A stretch of DNA of 30,515 bases, taken from assembly GCA_934488695.1 (NCBI GenBank), contig CAKSSH010000017.1, positions 1 to 30,515 of the forward strand, in the 5' to 3' direction. Source of the DNA: an uncultured Oscillospiraceae bacterium (GTDB lineage: Bacteria; Bacillota; Clostridia; Oscillospirales; Ruminococcaceae). A program made the position numbers and the translations under genes. The notes beneath the pieces were generated by a model. The model had not been told where the DNA came from. It was given only the letters and a program-made list of their open reading frames with translations, and did not search any database. Shown here in pieces: positions 6,440 to 14,859 of this stretch (within the stretch, counting starts at the first letter, position 1; each line of letters begins with the position of its first letter).

Positions 6440-7699
6440 ATGAAAAAGGTTCTATCTCTCATGCTTGCAACGCTGCTGCTCGTAGGCACGCTGTTTGCCT
6501 TCACCTCCTGTGGAGAAAAACAGACTGCGAAAAAGGGAATGAGCGACTCCCCGCTGGCGGCTCCCACGCTGAAGGCGGACTTTAAGGTCCCCGAAAACTT
6601 CAAGATCGGTTTTATGTTTTTGCATGATGACAAGTCGACCTACGACGCAAACTTCATGAACGCGGCCAAGGAGATTAAAGAGCTGCTGGGCCTTTCCGAC
6701 AGCCAGGTGATCTTCCGCTATCCCGTCAACGAAGAGGAAGAGTGCCCCCAAGCTGCCGAGTACCTCGCAGAGCAGGGCTGCAACATCATCTTTGCCGATT
6801 CCTTCGGTCACGAGAACGGCATGATGGAAATTGCCGCCAAGTATCCCAACATCCAGTTCTGCCATGCTACCGGAACTCAGGCGCACACCAACAAGAACCT
6901 TTCCAACTTCCACAATGCTTTTGCTTCTATTTATGAAGGCCGTTACCTGGCCGGTATCGCTGCCGGTCTCAAGCTCAACGAAATGATCAAAAAGGGTGAC
7001 ATCACTGCTGAAAAAGCCGTTCTCGGCTATGTCGGCGCTTTCCCGTATGCCGAAGTGGTTTCCGGTTACACAGCTTTCTATCTCGGTGCCAAGAGCGTTT
7101 GCCCCACGGCAACCATGAAGGTCAACTACACCAACAGCTGGTATAACGTGGATAAAGAGCGTCAGAACGCTCTGGCTCTTATCAATGACGGCTGTGTTGT
7201 TCTGAGCCAGCATGCCGACTCGATGGGTGCCCCCTCCGCCTGCGAAGAAAAGGGTGTTCCCGACATCACCTACAATGTCAGCACCTTTGATGACTGCCCC
7301 GAGACCTTTGTTATCGGCTCCCGCATCAACTGGGCTCCGTACTTCCTGTACATCATCGGCCAGGTCGTTAAGGGTCAGGCCATTGACATTGACTGGTGCG
7401 GCGGCATTGACGAAGGCTCTATCGTCCTGACCGGCGTAAACCAGGATGTTGCTGCCGAGGGTACGGTTGCTGCCATCGAAGAAGCCATTAAAAAGATTAA
7501 GAGCGGCGAAATCAAGGTCTTTGCCACCAATACCTTTACGGTCAAGGGCCAGGAGCTGACCTCCTATAAGGCCGACGTTGATACCGACGCCGCCTTTACG
7601 CCCGACACCGAAGTTATCGAAAATGGTGCCTTTATGGAATCCACAAAGCGTTCGGCTCCGTACTTTGACGTTCGTATCGACGGTATCACCGAACAATAA
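6440..7699 (+). CDS. BMP/PnrA-family nucleoside-binding lipoprotein
   Basis: A 419-aa extracellular substrate-binding lipoprotein for an ABC importer. MKKVLSLMLATLLLVGTLFA is a signal peptide and FTSC (21-24) is the lipobox, with Cys24 as the lipid anchor. The mature part follows the BMP (Med/PnrA) pattern: NFKIGFMFLHDDKSTYDANFM at the start, then AEQGCNIIFADSFGHENG, a central GRYLAGIAAGL, and DGCVVLSQHADSMGAP, with aromatic and acidic residues that in PnrA bind purine nucleosides. The ATG at 6440 has AAAAGGAG at 8-nt spacing and begins the signal peptide; a 19-codon extension has no such site. It heads an operon with its ATPase, two permeases and purA. A hairpin after it may raise its level relative to the membrane parts. 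At 419 aa it is longer than many BMP proteins. Confidence 0.9.
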   Translation: MKKVLSLMLATLLLVGTLFAFTSCGEKQTAKKGMSDSPLAAPTLKADFKVPENFKIGFMFLHDDKSTYDANFMNAAKEIKELLGLSDSQVIFRYPVNEEEECPQAAEYLAEQGCNIIFADSFGHENGMMEIAAKYPNIQFCHATGTQAHTNKNLSNFHNAFASIYEGRYLAGIAAGLKLNEMIKKGDITAEKAVLGYVGAFPYAEVVSGYTAFYLGAKSVCPTATMKVNYTNSWYNVDKERQNALALINDGCVVLSQHADSMGAPSACEEKGVPDITYNVSTFDDCPETFVIGSRINWAPYFLYIIGQVVKGQAIDIDWCGGIDEGSIVLTGVNQDVAAEGTVAAIEEAIKKIKSGEIKVFATNTFTVKGQELTSYKADVDTDAAFTPDTEVIENGAFMESTKRSAPYFDVRIDGITEQ

Positions 7700-7721
7700 A
7701 AACACTTTCTTTTTCCGGCAA

Positions 7722-7760
7722 AAGGCGGAGCGATGCTCGCTCCGCCTTCTTGCTCTTTTT
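7722..7760 (+). terminator. Intra-operon attenuator after the binding protein gene
   Basis: A perfect 12-bp GC-rich stem (7722-7733 with 7737-7748) and 3-nt loop is followed, after a few bases, by TTTTTT. It lies between the lipoprotein and ATPase genes. Since the permease genes have no obvious promoter of their own, it probably lets a fraction of polymerases through and also protects the upstream mRNA. Confidence 0.75.
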
Positions 7761-7788
7761 TCATTTCTGTGATGACGGAGGAAACGGT

Positions 7789-9333
7789 GTGAATAAGCCT
7801 GTTGCTATTGAACTTAGAAACGTAACCAAAACTTTTGGCAGCATTGTTGCCAACAACAACGTCTGTCTTGAGGTCCTGCGTGGCGAAATCTTAGCGGTGC
7901 TGGGAGAAAACGGCTGCGGAAAAACCACCCTCATGAACATGATTGCCGGTATTTACTATCCCGATTCCGGCGAGATTCTGATCGACGGACAACCGGCGGT
8001 CATCCGCTCCCCCAAAGACGCGTTCCGCTATAAAATCGGCATGATCCATCAACATTTCAAGCTGGTAGACGTCTTTTCGGCGACCGAAAATGTCATCCTC
8101 GGCGTTCAGGACGGAAAATACAACCTCTCGGAAGCGCAAAAGCGCGTCCAGGAAATCGCGGACCGTTACGGCTTTTCAATCGACCCGCGGAAAAAGGTCT
8201 ATGAAATGTCGGTTTCGGAAAAACAAACGGTCGAAATCATCAAGGTGCTGTATCGCGGCGCCGAAATTCTGATTCTCGACGAACCGACTGCGGTGCTGAC
8301 GCCGCAGGAAACCGAAAAGCTTTTTGCCGTTCTGCGTCGCATGCGGGATGACGGAAAGTCCATTATTATCATTACCCACAAGCTGCACGAGGTGCTTTCT
8401 ATTTCGGACAGAGTCGCTGTTTTGCGGCGCGGAGAGCATATTGCGACCGTTAACACGGCGGATACAACTGCGTCAGCTCTGACCGAAATGATGGTGGGTA
8501 AAAAAGTAACCCTGAATATTGAGCGCACCGAGCCGCAAAACACCTGCGATCGGCTCTGCGTTTCACATATAAACCTTGTCAACCGGGAAGGCGTCTCGGT
8601 GCTGCGAGACGTTTCCTTTACCGCAAAAAGCGGTGAAATTCTCGGCATTGCCGGCATCGCCGGCAGCGGCCAGCGAGAGCTTTTGGAGGCAATCGCCGGG
8701 CTGCAGCACCTTTCCGACGGAGAAATCCTCTATCACAATCCCAAAAACGGTAAAATCGAAAACCTGCGGGATAAAACGCCCCTGCAGATTCGGGATCTGG
8801 GCGTCCGCCTTTCCTTTGTACCGGAGGACCGCTTAGGCATGGGTCTGGTCGGGAACATGGACATTACCGACAATATGATGCTGCGCAGCTACAGCAAGGG
8901 CCACTCTATGTTTGTGGATCGGAAAGCGCCGCGAGATCTCGCCGAAAAAATCATTCAAAGCCTTGAGGTTTCCACGCCCGGCGCCTCGACGCCGGTACGG
9001 CGTCTTTCGGGCGGCAACGTTCAAAAGGTGCTGGTCGGCCGTGAAATTGCGGCAGCCCCCACCGTGCTGATGGCTGCTTATCCGGTCCGAGGGCTGGACA
9101 TCAATTCTTCCTATATAATCTACAATCTCTTAAACCAACAAAAGGAGCGCGGAGTTGCCGTAGTCTTTGTCGGTGAGGATTTGGACGTTCTGCTGGGGCT
9201 GTGCGACCGGATCATGGTTATCTGCGCCGGTCGTATCACCGGCATTGTGGACGGACGCACTACGACCAAGGAGGAGGTCGGTATGCTCATGACCCATACC
9301 GTGCCGGCCGGAAAGGAGCAACAAGATGCGTAA
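7789..9333 (+). CDS. Nucleoside ABC transporter, duplicated ATP-binding protein
   Basis: A 514-aa fusion of two nucleotide-binding domains that powers import. NBD1 has Walker A GENGCGKTT (39-47), Q-loop MIHQH, signature-region EMSVSEKQ (139-146), Walker B ILILDEP (160-166) and H-loop His197. NBD2 has a degenerate Walker A, GIAGIAGSGQREL (288-300), a canonical LSGGN signature (406-410) and a Walker B-like VLMAAYPVRGLD. This asymmetry is normal in the sugar/nucleoside subfamily (NupA/YufO type). Translation most likely begins at GTG 7789, 7 nt after GGAGG; the start 13 codons earlier falls inside the attenuator tail. Its 3' end overlaps the first permease gene by 8 bp. It should be cytoplasmic, bound to the two permeases. 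Confidence 0.92.
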   Translation: MNKPVAIELRNVTKTFGSIVANNNVCLEVLRGEILAVLGENGCGKTTLMNMIAGIYYPDSGEILIDGQPAVIRSPKDAFRYKIGMIHQHFKLVDVFSATENVILGVQDGKYNLSEAQKRVQEIADRYGFSIDPRKKVYEMSVSEKQTVEIIKVLYRGAEILILDEPTAVLTPQETEKLFAVLRRMRDDGKSIIIITHKLHEVLSISDRVAVLRRGEHIATVNTADTTASALTEMMVGKKVTLNIERTEPQNTCDRLCVSHINLVNREGVSVLRDVSFTAKSGEILGIAGIAGSGQRELLEAIAGLQHLSDGEILYHNPKNGKIENLRDKTPLQIRDLGVRLSFVPEDRLGMGLVGNMDITDNMMLRSYSKGHSMFVDRKAPRDLAEKIIQSLEVSTPGASTPVRRLSGGNVQKVLVGREIAAAPTVLMAAYPVRGLDINSSYIIYNLLNQQKERGVAVVFVGEDLDVLLGLCDRIMVICAGRITGIVDGRTTTKEEVGMLMTHTVPAGKEQQDA

Positions 9334-10411
9334 CAAAGAAGAAAAGAGCAGTCGCGAACCGCTGTTCCACATTGTCAAACGGCCCGCCATTTCGACCGGT
9401 CGAGCCATTCTGATAAGGGCCGCAGCCGTTCTGTTGGCCGTGCTGGTCTGCTCACTCATTGTTTACATCGGCGGCAATGCCGACCCTGTCCGTTATTTCA
9501 AGGCAATGTTCAAGGGCGCCTTCGGCACCGTTAATCTGACCTGGTCTTACTTTTATTCCACCGCCATTCTGCTTGCTGTCGCCCTGGCTGTCACACCGGC
9601 CTTTAAAATGCGCTTTTGGAATATCGGCGCCGAGGGACAGGTGCTGATGGGCGGTCTGGCAGCTATTGCCTGCATGATTTATTTCGGCGACCGGGTCCCC
9701 CGCCCGATTTTATATCTTGCCATGATTGTATCCAGTATTGTGGCAGGCGCCGTCTGGGCGCTGATTCCGGCTGTTTTTAAGGCTCGCTGGAACACCAACG
9801 AAACCCTGTTCACCTTGATGATGAATTATGTTGCCACGCAAATTATTTGTTTCTGCATCGACACCTGGGTCAAGGACGGCTCCGGCACCTTAAAGCCCAT
9901 GCACGCCTTAGGCTTTCCGACCCTGTACAACAAGTGGTTTCTGATTATTCTGATCGTGGCCGTTATTACCGTCATTCTCTATATCTACCTGCGTTTCAGC
10001 AAGCACGGATATGAGCTCTCGGTGGTCGGCGAAAGCGAAAATACCGCGCGTTACATCGGCATTAACGTCAAGAAGGTCATCATCCGCACCATGGCGCTGT
10101 CGGGCATGCTTTGCGGCATTGCCGGACTCCTGATTTGCGGCGGGATGAGCCATACCATTTCGGTCGGCACAGCCGGTGGTCGCGGATTTACCGCTATTTT
10201 GGTCTCCTGGCTTGCCAAATTCAACCCCCTGATGATGGTCCTGACCTCTATGCTGCTGGTCTTTTTCCAGGTCGGCGCTCTGCAGGTCAGCACCGATTTG
10301 GGTCTGGACGATATTTCGGATATCACGACATCAATCATTCTGTTCTTTATCATCGGCTGTGAATTTTTCATCAACTATCGGCTGGTTTTCCGCCACCATA
10401 AGGAGGGTTAA
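9326..10411 (+). CDS. Nucleoside ABC transporter permease, subunit 1
   Basis: A 361-aa integral membrane protein of the BPD_transp_2 (branched-chain amino acid/sugar/nucleoside) permease family. A charged N-terminal tail of about 35 residues precedes some 8-10 hydrophobic helices. Family hallmarks include FKMRFWNIGAEGQVLMGGL and GYELSVVGESENTARYIGIN, the cytoplasmic loop that docks on the ATPase. The ATG overlaps the end of the ATPase gene by 8 bp and has AAGGAG just upstream, so the two are translationally coupled. The other permease begins 2 bp after its stop. The pair resembles NupP/NupQ or YufP/YufQ of other Firmicutes. Substrate preference (guanosine, inosine or broad) cannot be read from sequence. 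Confidence 0.9.
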   Translation: MRNKEEKSSREPLFHIVKRPAISTGRAILIRAAAVLLAVLVCSLIVYIGGNADPVRYFKAMFKGAFGTVNLTWSYFYSTAILLAVALAVTPAFKMRFWNIGAEGQVLMGGLAAIACMIYFGDRVPRPILYLAMIVSSIVAGAVWALIPAVFKARWNTNETLFTLMMNYVATQIICFCIDTWVKDGSGTLKPMHALGFPTLYNKWFLIILIVAVITVILYIYLRFSKHGYELSVVGESENTARYIGINVKKVIIRTMALSGMLCGIAGLLICGGMSHTISVGTAGGRGFTAILVSWLAKFNPLMMVLTSMLLVFFQVGALQVSTDLGLDDISDITTSIILFFIIGCEFFINYRLVFRHHKEG

Positions 10412-10413
10412 AA

Positions 10414-11361
10414 ATGATTGCTATTTTCACTTCTGCAGTCCGTACCGGCATGACCTTTCTGTTCGGCTCCACCGGCGAGACCCTCACCGAAAAATCCGGG
10501 CACCTGAATCTCGGTATCCCCGGGATCATGTCCATCGGCGCAGCACTGGGCTGCACAGCGGAATATTTGTACGGCAAAGCGGTCGGAAAGCCCAACGTCA
10601 TCCCGGCGCTGGCTGTCCTTATTCCGATTCTGGTCGCCTTTTTGGGCGGAGCGCTGATGGGTCTTATTTACTGTTTCTTCACCGTCACGCTGCATGCCAA
10701 TCAGAACGTGACCGGCCTTGTTTTGACCACCTTCGGCGTGGGCCTTACCGGGTACGTTATCAGCAAGGCAAAATCCTTTTCCTTTGCTGCTAAGTACTTT
10801 ACCCGTCCGCTGCCCTTTTACAAAAACCTCGGCTGGTTCGGCGAGCTGTTTTTGTCCTACGGCATTATGATTTATCTGGCAATTGGTCTGGCGCTAATCG
10901 CTTCCTTTGTTCTGTCGCGCACCCGAGTCGGCCTGCATCTGCGTGCTGTCGGCGAAAATCCCGCCACAGCAGACGCCGCCGGGATCAACGTTTCCCTTTA
11001 CCGTTACATGGCCACCTGCATCGGCAGCGGGATTGCCGGCCTCGGCGGCCTGTGCTACATCATGGACAACCTCTACGGCTCTTGGGAGTACAGCATTGAA
11101 GCCGTCGGTTGGCTGGCGATTGCTCTTGTTATCTTCACTCTCTGGAAGCCCAACATCGGAATCCTCGGCTCGATCATTTTCGGATTCCTTTACAATATCG
11201 GCTCCTACATCAAAAATATTTCCTTTGCACAGCGGGATTTGATTGAAATTCTGCCCTATCTTGTCACCATCATCGTTTTAATCATCACCAGCATCCGCAA
11301 TAAGCGAGAAAATCAGCCGCCGGCACATTTGGGACTTGCATATTTCCGAGAAGACCGCTAA
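10414..11361 (+). CDS. Nucleoside ABC transporter permease, subunit 2
   Basis: A 315-aa integral membrane permease pairing with the preceding one. It starts MIAIFTSAVRTGMTFLFGSTGETLTEKSGHLNLGIPG, the typical amphipathic entry and first conserved loop of this subfamily. GLHLRAVGENPATADAAGIN is the ATPase-docking segment, and GLGGLCYIMDN is a late re-entrant region. AAGGAGG overlaps the upstream stop region, and the ATG is 2 bp after the first permease. A 39-bp gap with no promoter or terminator separates it from purA, so uptake and AMP synthesis are probably co-transcribed. Confidence 0.9.
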   Translation: MIAIFTSAVRTGMTFLFGSTGETLTEKSGHLNLGIPGIMSIGAALGCTAEYLYGKAVGKPNVIPALAVLIPILVAFLGGALMGLIYCFFTVTLHANQNVTGLVLTTFGVGLTGYVISKAKSFSFAAKYFTRPLPFYKNLGWFGELFLSYGIMIYLAIGLALIASFVLSRTRVGLHLRAVGENPATADAAGINVSLYRYMATCIGSGIAGLGGLCYIMDNLYGSWEYSIEAVGWLAIALVIFTLWKPNIGILGSIIFGFLYNIGSYIKNISFAQRDLIEILPYLVTIIVLIITSIRNKRENQPPAHLGLAYFREDR

Positions 11362-11400
11362 AATAGAAGTATCAAATCATTTCCGAAAGGATGAGCTTTT

Positions 11401-12675
11401 ATGATAAAAGCAGTAGTAGGCGCCAACTGGGGCGACGAGGGAAAAGGAAAGGTCACTGACCTCTTAGCTCAAAATGCAGACATTGTTGTCCGCTTTCAGG
11501 GCGGTGCCAATGCCGGTCATACCATTAAAAACAGCTACGGCAAGTTTGCCCTGCACACCCTGCCCTCCGGCGTTTTTAACCCCGGCGTTATCAACTGCAT
11601 CGGCAACGGCGTCGCTCTCGACGTGCAAAAGCTGCTGCGAGAAATCGATGAAATCGTCTCCCAGGGAGTTCCCAAGCCGCATATCATGATTTCCGAGCGC
11701 TGCCAGATGGTCATGCCTTACCACGTTCTCTTTGACGTTTACGAGGAAGAGCGGCTGGGCAAAAAAAGCTTTGGCTCGACCAAAAGCGGCATTGCTCCGT
11801 TCTATTCCGACAAATATGCTAAAATCGGTTTTCAGGTCTGTGAGCTTTTTGATGAGGCCCGGCTTTTGGAAAAAATTCGCGCGGTGCTGGAGGTCAAAAA
11901 CATCACCATTCAAAGCCTGTACGGCAAGGAGCCGCTGCGCGCGGAGGATATTTTTGAAACCTTGATGAGCTGGCGGGAGGGCATTGCGCCTTACGTCGGG
12001 GACGTGCGCAAGCTCCTGTATCAAGCCGAAAAGGACGGAAAAACCATTTTGCTGGAGGGTCAGCTCGGTACCTTAAAGGACACCGACCACGGTATTTATC
12101 CCATGGTGACCTCCTCCAACACCATTGCGGGCTACGGCGCCGTCGGCGCCGGCGTTCCGCCTTATGCCATTCGGGAAATATACACCGTCGTTAAAGCATA
12201 TTCCTCGGCCGTCGGCGCCGGTGCCTTTGTCAGTGAAATCTTCGGTGATGAGGCACAGGCCCTGCGCGACCATGGCGGTGACGGCGGCGAATACGGCGCC
12301 ACGACCGGCCGTCCGCGCCGGATGGGCTGGTTTGACGCCGTAGCGACCCGCTACGGCTGCGAGGTCCAGGGCACGACCCACGGGGTACTGACAGTTGTGG
12401 ATGCCCTGGGATATCTCGACGAAATCAAGGTCTGCGTCGGCTATGAGATTGACGGAAAGGTCACCCGCGACTTTCCCGTGACCCCGCTTCTGGAGCGCGC
12501 AAAGCCGGTGCTTGTGTCTCTGCCCGGTTGGAAATGCGATATCCGCGGTATCCGCCGGTACGAAGAGCTGCCGGAAAACTGCCGGAAGTACATTGAATTT
12601 ATCGAAAAGGAAATCGGTTTCCGGTTTGTTCTTGTTTCCAACGGCCCGGCGCGTGAGGATATTATTGTCCGCTGA
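11401..12675 (+). CDS. purA: Adenylosuccinate synthetase
   Basis: A 424-aa cytoplasmic enzyme that condenses IMP with aspartate using GTP, the first committed step to AMP. WGDEGKGK (10-17) is the GTP-binding P-loop with catalytic Asp12. GGANAGHTI carries catalytic His40. LEGQLGTLKDTDHGIYPMVTSS, then GDGGEYGATTGRPRRMGWFD, are the IMP and switch segments. Length is normal. The ATG at 11401 has AAAGGA about 10 nt upstream. It is last in the nucleoside-uptake operon, an unusual position that links imported purines to adenine nucleotide formation. LEGQLGTLKD replaces the more usual FEGAQGTLLD around the start of this motif, a feature of a divergent PurA subgroup. I see no signs of damage. Confidence 0.95.
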   Translation: MIKAVVGANWGDEGKGKVTDLLAQNADIVVRFQGGANAGHTIKNSYGKFALHTLPSGVFNPGVINCIGNGVALDVQKLLREIDEIVSQGVPKPHIMISERCQMVMPYHVLFDVYEEERLGKKSFGSTKSGIAPFYSDKYAKIGFQVCELFDEARLLEKIRAVLEVKNITIQSLYGKEPLRAEDIFETLMSWREGIAPYVGDVRKLLYQAEKDGKTILLEGQLGTLKDTDHGIYPMVTSSNTIAGYGAVGAGVPPYAIREIYTVVKAYSSAVGAGAFVSEIFGDEAQALRDHGGDGGEYGATTGRPRRMGWFDAVATRYGCEVQGTTHGVLTVVDALGYLDEIKVCVGYEIDGKVTRDFPVTPLLERAKPVLVSLPGWKCDIRGIRRYEELPENCRKYIEFIEKEIGFRFVLVSNGPAREDIIVR

Positions 12676-12693
12676 AAAAAAGCTTGCTTTTTT
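12675..12693 (+). terminator. Short A/T-rich terminator after purA
   Basis: AAAAAAG / CTTTTTT around CTTG forms a 7-bp stem whose 3' arm is itself the T-tract. It starts at the last base of the purA stop codon and overlaps the -35 of the next promoter. The hairpin is weak thermodynamically, so termination may be partial. Confidence 0.5.
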
Positions 12694-12712
12694 AAAAAGA
12701 GCATGCTATAAT
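12684..12712 (+). promoter_or_regulatory. Sigma-A promoter of rpmE
   Basis: TTGCTT (12684-12689) and TATAAT (12707-12712) are spaced by 17 bp; initiation is expected near 12719. Confidence 0.82.
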
Positions 12713-12718
12713 ATTTCT

Positions 12719-12848
12719 GTTTCGTACGCATGAGCAAAATCTTATGCTATCGGCGAAAAGCTTAGTCACGGGGAATGTCCGGGGAGAAAGGTTTGCAGCT
12801 TTTCTTAAAAGGGACAGTCAGACCGTATTTTAAAAGAGGTGAAACCTG
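12719..12848 (+). ncRNA. Structured 5' leader of rpmE, candidate L31 autoregulatory element
   Basis: About 130 nt separate the predicted start point from the rpmE ATG, long for such a small gene. GAAAAGC (12755-12761) pairs perfectly with GCTTTTC (12798-12804), enclosing a G-rich interior. TTAAAA (12805-12810) pairs with TTTTAA (12828-12833) just before the ribosome binding site AGAGGTG. Ribosomal protein leaders that bind L31 are described in several phyla; whether this belongs to one of them is an inference. Confidence 0.45.
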
Positions 12849-13052
12849 ATGAAAAAAGGAATCCATCCCGATTACAAGACCGTTACGGTCAAGTGCGCCT
12901 GCGGGGAAACTTTTGAGACCCGCTCGACAGCGGATGAGATCCGCGTCGAAATTTGTTCCAAATGCCACCCCTTCTTCACCGGCAAGCAGAAGCTGGTGGA
13001 TACCGGCGGCCGTGTCGATCGCTTTAAGCGTCGTTTTGGCATGGACAAATAA
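12849..13052 (+). CDS. rpmE: 50S ribosomal protein L31, zinc-binding type
   Basis: A 67-aa protein at the intersubunit bridge of the ribosome. MKKGIHPDYK is the family start. Cys16, Cys18, Cys36 and Cys39 (CAC and CSKC) are the four zinc ligands of the C+ form, so this is the zinc-replete paralogue. HPFFTGKQKLVDTGGRVDRFKRRFG is the diagnostic C-terminal half. A good AGAGGTG precedes the ATG by 7 nt. Monocistronic: its own promoter, a long leader and a terminator at 13071. Confidence 0.97.
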   Translation: MKKGIHPDYKTVTVKCACGETFETRSTADEIRVEICSKCHPFFTGKQKLVDTGGRVDRFKRRFGMDK

Positions 13053-13070
13053 GTTTTCGATGAAAACAGC

Positions 13071-13097
13071 GGCAGCCTTTTAAGGGCTGCCCTTTTT
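13071..13097 (+). terminator. Rho-independent terminator of rpmE
   Basis: GGCAGCC (13071-13077) pairs with GGCTGCC (13085-13091), followed by CTTTTT. It lies 18 bp after the rpmE stop and 22 bp before the next gene. Confidence 0.85.
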
Positions 13098-13118
13098 CAT
13101 CCCGAGGGGAGGGTCTGT

Positions 13119-13742
13119 ATGCAGGATTACAACACCGTGGCCGCGCCGGCAGAAAGCCGATTTGTCGAAAAAAAGTCCCGTTTTCTTTCCTTTATTGCCC
13201 CGGCGTCGACCGAGCAGGAGGTTCAGTGCTTTTTAAGCCGGATTGCCCAAGAGCACCGTGAAGCCTCCCATGTGGTGTACGCTTACCGCCTGCGTCAGGG
13301 CCAGCTAACTCGTTACAGCGACGCCGGCGAGCCGCAGGGAACTGCCGGCATGCCGACGCTGAAGGTTTTGCTTTGCCGTGATCTTACAGACGCCGCCATT
13401 GCAACCGTCCGCTATTTCGGCGGCACGCTGCTCGGAACCGGCGGTCTTACACGCGCCTACAGCCGTGCCGCCTCCGACGCGGTGCAGGCCGCACAGATCG
13501 TGCGCCGCACATACGGCAGCGTTTATCAGATTGCACTGCCCTATTCCCTGTACGCCCGCGTGAACGCCCTGATTCATCAAAATTGCTTTCCGCTGCTGGA
13601 CAGCGCCTTTCTAAACGAAGTCCGGCTGCGCGTTTTTCTGCCCGAAAACTGTGTTGACGCGTTTTTGGAGGAGTTGACCGAAGTCACCGCCGCTGCTGCC
13701 GACGCACGGAAAATTGAGGAGCGTTTCCTTGACATCTCGTGA
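13119..13742 (+). CDS. YigZ/IMPACT family protein
   Basis: A 207-aa cytoplasmic protein of the UPF0029 family. The N-terminal domain carries SRFVEKKSRFLSFIAPASTEQEV, then ASHVVYAYRL, YSDAGEPQGTAGMPTL (the family signature) and ATVRYFGGTLLGTGGLTRAYS. The C-terminal 70 residues form the smaller ferredoxin-like domain (DUF1949 type). Length is normal. Eukaryotic IMPACT acts on translational control, but the bacterial role is not established. GAGGGGAGGG lies before the ATG. It follows the rpmE terminator with no clear promoter, and its last codons contain the -35 of the dgt operon promoter. Confidence 0.9.
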   Translation: MQDYNTVAAPAESRFVEKKSRFLSFIAPASTEQEVQCFLSRIAQEHREASHVVYAYRLRQGQLTRYSDAGEPQGTAGMPTLKVLLCRDLTDAAIATVRYFGGTLLGTGGLTRAYSRAASDAVQAAQIVRRTYGSVYQIALPYSLYARVNALIHQNCFPLLDSAFLNEVRLRVFLPENCVDAFLEELTEVTAAAADARKIEERFLDIS

Positions 13743-13756
13743 TTTTATGGTATAAT
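13729..13756 (+). promoter_or_regulatory. Sigma-A promoter of dgt-dnaG-rpoD
   Basis: TTGACA (13729-13734), inside the end of the previous gene, and TATAAT (13751-13756) are spaced by 16 bp. Both hexamers are perfect, consistent with a housekeeping operon. A small hairpin (13792-13797 with 13804-13809) lies in the leader. Confidence 0.88.
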
Positions 13757-13837
13757 TTAATACTGGGTTAATATCTGAAATGTAATTGCGCGACAGCTTT
13801 TTCGCTGTCCGCCGATATTGCTGCGGAGGTGACGGGG

Positions 13838-14833
13838 ATGACGGTTCGGGAGCGGATTGAAAAAAGTGAAAAGCAGCTCCTTGAAAAGGATGCTTGTTTT
13901 GCCGAAAACAGCCGCGGCCGTGAAACGCCGGAGGAGCCTTGTCCGTTTCGCACCTGCTTCCAGCGGGACCGGGATCGTATCATTCACAGCAAATCCTTTC
14001 GCCGGCTCAAGCATAAGACCCAGGTGTTTCTGGCTCCGGAGGGGGACCATTACCGCACCCGGCTGACGCACACGCTGGAGGTGTCGCAGATTGCCCGCAC
14101 CATTGCCCGCGGTCTGCAGCTGAACGAGGATCTTACGGAGGCCGCTTCCCTGGGCCACGATTTGGGGCATACCCCTTTCGGTCACGCCGGAGAGCGCGCG
14201 TTAAATTCGGTAGCGTCCTGCGGCTTTCGGCATTACGAGCAGAGTGTCCGTCTGGCGCAAAAGCTGGAAAAGGACGGGCGCGGTCTGAATCTTTCCTATG
14301 AAGTGGTGGACGCGATTCGCTGTCACACCGATGCGGTCGCCTGCACCTTAGAGGGGCGCATCCTTGAGATTGCCGACAAAATTGCATATATCAATCATGA
14401 TATTGATGACGCGGTCCGCGCCGGTATCATCCGGCCCGCCGATCTGCCTCGTCAAGCCTGTCAGGTTTTGGGGGAAACGACCTCCGGGCGCATTTCCACC
14501 CTGATCGCCGCTCTGATTCAGGACCCGGAGCGTCAGCTGAAAATGCCGACAGAGATTCGAGCCGCCTTTGATTTATTGCATGATTTTATGTATGAAACGG
14601 TCTATAAAAACCCGATCGCCAAAAGCGAAGAGGGAAAGGCCATGGATATTATAAAATATCTCTTTTCGTTTTTTTTGTCAAATCCGGGCCGGCTGCCGGT
14701 TTCTTTTCAACAGATTTCCTGGGAAGAGGGCACCGAGCGCGCCGTATGTGACTTTATTGCCAGTATGTCAGATAATTTTGCCATTCATTTTTATGAGGAA
14801 TTGACCATTCCGAAGGCCTGGTCGGTCTTATAA
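13838..14833 (+). CDS. dgt: Deoxyguanosinetriphosphate triphosphohydrolase-like protein
   Basis: A 331-aa HD-superfamily enzyme expected to cleave dNTPs (classically dGTP) to deoxynucleoside and triphosphate. RIIHSKSFRRLKHKTQVFL is the family N-terminal motif. RTRLTHTLEVSQIAR carries the first metal-binding His, GHDLGHTPFGHAGE the HD doublet, and a later KIAYINHDIDDAV the final Asp. These sites all appear intact. I chose the ATG at 13838 because GGAGG (13825-13829) is 8 nt upstream; an in-frame GTG three codons earlier lies within that site. It opens the operon with dnaG (26 bp later) and rpoD, an arrangement common in Clostridia, tying nucleotide pools to replication. Confidence 0.92.
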   Translation: MTVRERIEKSEKQLLEKDACFAENSRGRETPEEPCPFRTCFQRDRDRIIHSKSFRRLKHKTQVFLAPEGDHYRTRLTHTLEVSQIARTIARGLQLNEDLTEAASLGHDLGHTPFGHAGERALNSVASCGFRHYEQSVRLAQKLEKDGRGLNLSYEVVDAIRCHTDAVACTLEGRILEIADKIAYINHDIDDAVRAGIIRPADLPRQACQVLGETTSGRISTLIAALIQDPERQLKMPTEIRAAFDLLHDFMYETVYKNPIAKSEEGKAMDIIKYLFSFFLSNPGRLPVSFQQISWEEGTERAVCDFIASMSDNFAIHFYEELTIPKAWSVL

Positions 14834-14859
14834 CGCCGATTTCAAAAGGAGGTGCCGGC

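Noticed and set aside
6452..7705. 417-codon minus-strand frame opposite the lipoprotein gene
   Set aside because: An antisense shadow caused by codon bias; its product has no recognisable features, while the plus strand encodes a clear BMP lipoprotein.
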